Source of the DNA: Calycina herbarum
Lineage: Eukaryota > Ascomycota > Leotiomycetes > Helotiales > Pezizellaceae
Reading direction: 5' to 3'
DNA length: 64,000 bases
NCBI GenBank assembly: GCA_001414485.1
Contig: LLEY01000024.1
Location: 248,001 to 312,000 of the forward strand
Below the pieces are notes generated by a model. That model ran no database searches. It saw only the letters and a list, made by a program, of their open reading frames with translations, and was not told the DNA's origin. A program made the translations under genes and the position numbers. Shown in pieces: positions 60,517-64,000 of the stretch. Every line of letters begins with the position of its first letter. Positions within the stretch are counted from its first letter, which is position 1.

Positions 60517-61432
60517 TATGGAAACCCGCCTACTCTTCTTCGCTCTCTTTCACTCCAAGGAAAGAACCTCATTTTCAACACTAGTATATTCCACACTAGC
60601 CATTCCTTTCCAGCAAACAAACTATATTACCCTAATAAAGGGTTCTTATGCGATCACTAATTGCGATGCCTTAACATTACAAAACAAAACCATAAAATAC
60701 CCCCAAAAACGAAATTCCTGCAGGTTGATACATATTAAATAACACAATTAAAATTTGTTATTGTTGGATTGGAAATTATTTTTGCAACGCGTTAGATTTT
60801 TGCGAATTAGCTTGTAAGTTAGAACTTAATAATGCATGTATTTATAATTATTCACCTAATATTGTGTGGATTCTGCTCGACGGTAAGTAATTGTGAAGTG
60901 TCTCCTCTCATATATCGTGGACACTCATTAGAATCTATTAAGCAAGTTTCATTGAGTAGTTGCAGTCTTGCAGAGAGCTGGTTAATCACTTTCACGGGAC
61001 ATTAACAGTGACGAGTAGAACTGAAACAATACATCTTTTCACATCTGTGATCTTACCCGTAGCAAGCTATCTATTTGTGATTGAAGACTTTTATATTTAC
61101 AGTTCACAGTACACAGTTTATCGTTTAGATAAAGAACGTCTTGACATATGGAATAGAGAAGAAACGACGGTGAAGTGTTTGGGGTTTCGACGGGACTGGC
61201 TCAACTCGCTTAGATGCTTAGGGTTTGGGAATGGTGGAATGAGAAGGCTGCTATTGGACAATAAAAGCGGTTGTATATAGGTACCTCGTTGTTCCAACCC
61301 CCACAGCACAATCTACGGATTTAACCTAGACAATCCAGGACGATTGAAGTTGATTGTTCCAAATATCTAGATTAATTTCCACCAATCTATCTCTGAAGCA
61401 TCCCAAGGTAAATCCTCATCCTTTATCTTAGC
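60517..61432. other. Intergenic: flank of paralog 2
   Basis: The first 450 bp match the downstream flank of paralog 1 (TATTTATAATTATTC and GAAGTGTCTCCTCTCATATA-type blocks). No other gene supported. Confidence 0.55.
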
Positions 61433-62925
61433 TCATTGGCAAAGGTTTTTATATACCCCCGCCTCTCTTGGACGATTGTGTGTTTGGTCTAAGACCAAGT
61501 TGTTTACTAACAGTTCACCCAGCTGCCCATCCAAGTCCTCGAAGTCCGGCCACGTCTTTTCTTCGTCTTCGTATTTAGCAATTAGCCGATCCAAGTCTAT
61601 ATCAAGCTCCAGCTTCAATGCGCGATAGAAGGGCACAGAAAGGGCGTGAACCGGGTAGTATGACTTAGGTTTGGGCTTCCGACCGACTTCCAGTGCGTTA
61701 TAAAGAATCAGATTTTTAATTTGGGCAACCTTTCGCCAAATTATATTAGACTCCCGTTGCATTGGGGCGATGCTTTCGGGGTCGGCGGCCACAGTCTTAA
61801 AATCTGCCACTGAGACATAAAGATGGTCCGTTATCGTGCAGGGCCCATACTCCGGCAATTACTACAGCACACTCTCGAAACAGGACAGTACTGCGATGCT
61901 TCTTTGCAAGAAATATCAAGTCCGTGACCCTAAAAAAAGCGGAATTCGCTGGAATCGTTTTCTTCTATGAGTTTCTTTTAGAACATTGAGCTCCCTTGCA
62001 GCGCTCCGCCCAAAGTGGTAGATATGATAAGCAGTGCGCAGTAGAAATCGCCAGGTACGTCAAGTTCTCTAACTGAAGATAATTATCGACTTTATATTGG
62101 TCAGTGGTACATTGCTTTGAGAAGTTGCGAGAATGCCTCTGCTTGTTCTTTCGAATTCTTCAAAACAGAAAGTTGCTCATCTGTTGCAGGTATTCCCTAC
62201 AAAGTACCCGCAATTAGCTTGTTGGCCCAAATAGTAGCATTCTCGTAGAGATTACCTTCTCTGACGATTCCAAAAACCAGAACTTTTCGTCATCCTCGTC
62301 AACAACCGTGACTGTGGATGATCTCGGAGTCAGCATTGTCCCTTCTACAGGTTTATGCGAGGAGAATGAGCTAAGTTGTTTGAGTAAGAAATAGAGTATT
62401 AATCCTCCCACTAGGGGGTGTAGGAATTCATGGGTGATCATGAGTAAAGTCCCTGCTATTTGATCCTCTCCTTGTTCGAGCAAGACTCGGAAAATCGATT
62501 CAATTATTCCAAAGGGCTAGGATAATTGGATTCATGTCAATTTCATTCTCCCAAAGGTGTTGGAACAATTGTAGAAGGGAAAGTCCCATGAGATTACAGT
62601 CATGAATTTCTGCAACCCCTGGTGCACCTAGAACAACCCGAAAGACCAAGAAATAACTCGGAGAATACCCACTATAATGGTAGCGGAATTGAAAAGAGGC
62701 TGATTGTCTAATTTTATCAGGCGAATCAAGAAATTTTCTAAAGTAATTCGAATGGCACTTAAGAATTACGGAGTGGACGTGAAAATCTTGTTCAAGCACA
62801 CTTAGAAGCGTGTCGATTTCTTCCCCAGGGGAGCGAAAGACAATGACGGACTTGGGCGGTTCCCCGGCATCTGAATCCGCTCTTGGTCTTCTACGGCTCA
62901 TTGCTGGCGCTGCTGTAGGGGGCAT
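61433..62925 (-). pseudogene. Decaying BTB/POZ gene with a MITE in its first intron
   Basis: The N-terminus is intact: exons 62673-62925, 62256-62311 and 62101-62196 join in phase. They read a BTB start (SVLEQDFHVHSVILKCHSNY then FQFRYHYITVVDEDDEKFWF), then stop after KAMYH. Downstream, family-like pieces continue in different frames: DFYCALLIISTTLGGALQGS, then a stop; TDLIFLAKKHRSTVLFREC in another frame; then YGPCTITDHLYVSVADFK to the end (61433-61858), a 141-codon open frame without an upstream ATG. The order of pieces matches the BTB proteins I know from leotiomycete-type genomes. Frameshifts and stops suggest a pseudogene; unusual introns are the alternative. Confidence 0.65.
62407..62625 (-). 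mobile_element. MITE-like inverted-repeat element, copy 2, inside the BTB intron
   Basis: About 215 bp, ends CCACTAGGGGGTGTAGGAAT and the inverse of GAATTTCTGCAACCCCTGGTGC. On the minus strand it matches 2776-2992 along its length, with shared blocks CTTTCCCTTCTACAATTGT and GATTTTCCGAGT. It lies entirely within the intron 62312-62672 of the BTB gene. Confidence 0.65.
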
Positions 62926-64000
62926 CGTGAGAGTATATAGGGTGGAGGAAAGGAAATTTGGAGGAAATGTTGATTTTGTTCGAGTTGAAACAACATCGAG
63001 ATGTTAGGGTTCATGCCACGTGATACCGCGCCATAACGTGTTTCAGAGTTTCTCATTTCAACCTGACAAATATTTGTTCAAACACGCGTTTCAACAATTA
63101 ATTCCTATCTAATTCCGTAGTGTTTTGAAAGTACCGTATTATACTCCGTAATGCACTGAGCTTATCCCGTGAATCTCGACTCGGTTGCATTAAGCGAGCC
63201 ATGAGCTCTCAACAAATGTCTCAGTAGATAGCTCGTTATTCTAAACCCCTAGAGCAATTCATATCAATTACTCTAAGTATTTGGGACAATAGCATTGTTC
63301 TCAACCTCTAGGCTAATATTCGAAATTGTCCCAAGTGTTTAGGATAATATTTCAAATTAACCAAGAAAGTTGGAAGAATGAGAGTTATGAGCAGGTAAGG
63401 CTGTACAAAAATGAATTGTTTACAGTCGCTTTTTCTTTCCTCGATACTACTAGAAGTGTAACTCTTGTAAATAGTTTTTAGTAATTCCTTGGGCTTCAAT
63501 TCCTCACTATCCCAATGATTTTCACTTATTTACAGTGACAAGACATGAATACTACAAAACATAAGCTCCTAATTGATATCAAGACGATCAAAAATGAATC
63601 CTAGGGAAACGAATCTCTAGATTGTTGCCGACACCTTCAACTCTAACGGACGCCGTTTCTCTAATTTGTTCGAGGCTATTCTCTACTAAAATTTGTTGAA
63701 AAACCTAAGAGATAACGTATTTCCCGGTCGAGTGGATCACGAGAACACTAAAACGCGACACTCTACTTAAAAATTAAAAATGCAACTACTATATCAAGCT
63801 GAGCCCTCTGATAAAGAGGGTCGTATTCTTTTAGCTATTTAAGCCTTTATATCAGGTTAATTTAGGAGTATACGAGCTTGTGTTAAATCCTACAACGTGC
63901 CTTATATAACCCTCTACGACCGAATACACGGAATCCCTTCGCGGCGCGATACGCCTTCTAATGCTTAAAGACTTACCACTAGAGAGTAGATAGCGTTGTC
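62926..64000. other. Right-end intergenic region
   Basis: The first few hundred bases are the promoter of the BTB gene. From 63200 on the sequence is AT-rich with no gene or clear element. CCCTCT/AGAGGG hairpin near 63804-63823. Likely degraded repeats. Confidence 0.4.

Overview
The window reads as nuclear DNA of a filamentous ascomycete (Pezizomycotina). Genes carry many short introns of about 45-100 bp with GTRNGT donors and CTRAC/CTAAC-like branch sites. The gene set fits too: Mus7/MMS22, the STRIPAK FHA protein PRO45/HAM-4, an ascomycete-type laccase, BTB and F-box proteins. A leotiomycete is my best guess from the style of the BTB and laccase genes, but the sequence alone does not prove it. 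All exon models were built by hand from splice sites and reading phase and are not transcript-supported.

Left and central part (1-52.8 kb) is a normal gene-bearing compartment. In order: a SET-domain protein with a signal peptide, cut by the left edge (-); intron-containing tRNA-Asp (-); a doubtful small membrane protein (+); a mitochondrial AAA ATPase (-); Mus7/MMS22 replication-repair factor (-), which shares a promoter region with a small membrane protein (+); an M35-like HExxH protein (-); a very acidic protein (+); a small Gly/Ala-rich protein (-); a BTB/POZ protein (-); a laccase (-); the TIM23 subunit Mgr2/ROMO1 (-), divergent from the PRO45/HAM-4/SLMAP-type FHA protein (+); an F-box-like protein (+); an HMG-box transcription factor (-); RVB1/pontin (-); a three-KH RNA-binding protein (-), divergent from a 1403-residue fungal protein of unknown function with a cysteine-rich cluster (+).

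Right part (52.8-64 kb) is a different compartment. It is AT-rich and gene-poor, full of small inverted-repeat elements. Several are non-autonomous hAT-like elements, starting with CAG and flanked by 8-bp target duplications that I could match by eye; one has landed inside the terminal repeat of another element. In this area lies a pair of diverged, tandemly duplicated genes of unknown family (55943-56728 and 59755-60516). Their upstream and downstream flanks are also homologous, so the whole unit of about 1.5 kb was duplicated and later separated by transposon insertions. To their right is a decaying BTB gene whose first intron holds a second kind of MITE, also present beside the tRNA at 2.8 kb.

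The most interesting signals are the tandem pair of unknown genes in the transposon-rich compartment, the family of GAGTA-rich hAT-like MITEs, the nested element at 58.1-58.9 kb, and the BTB gene decaying around a MITE.
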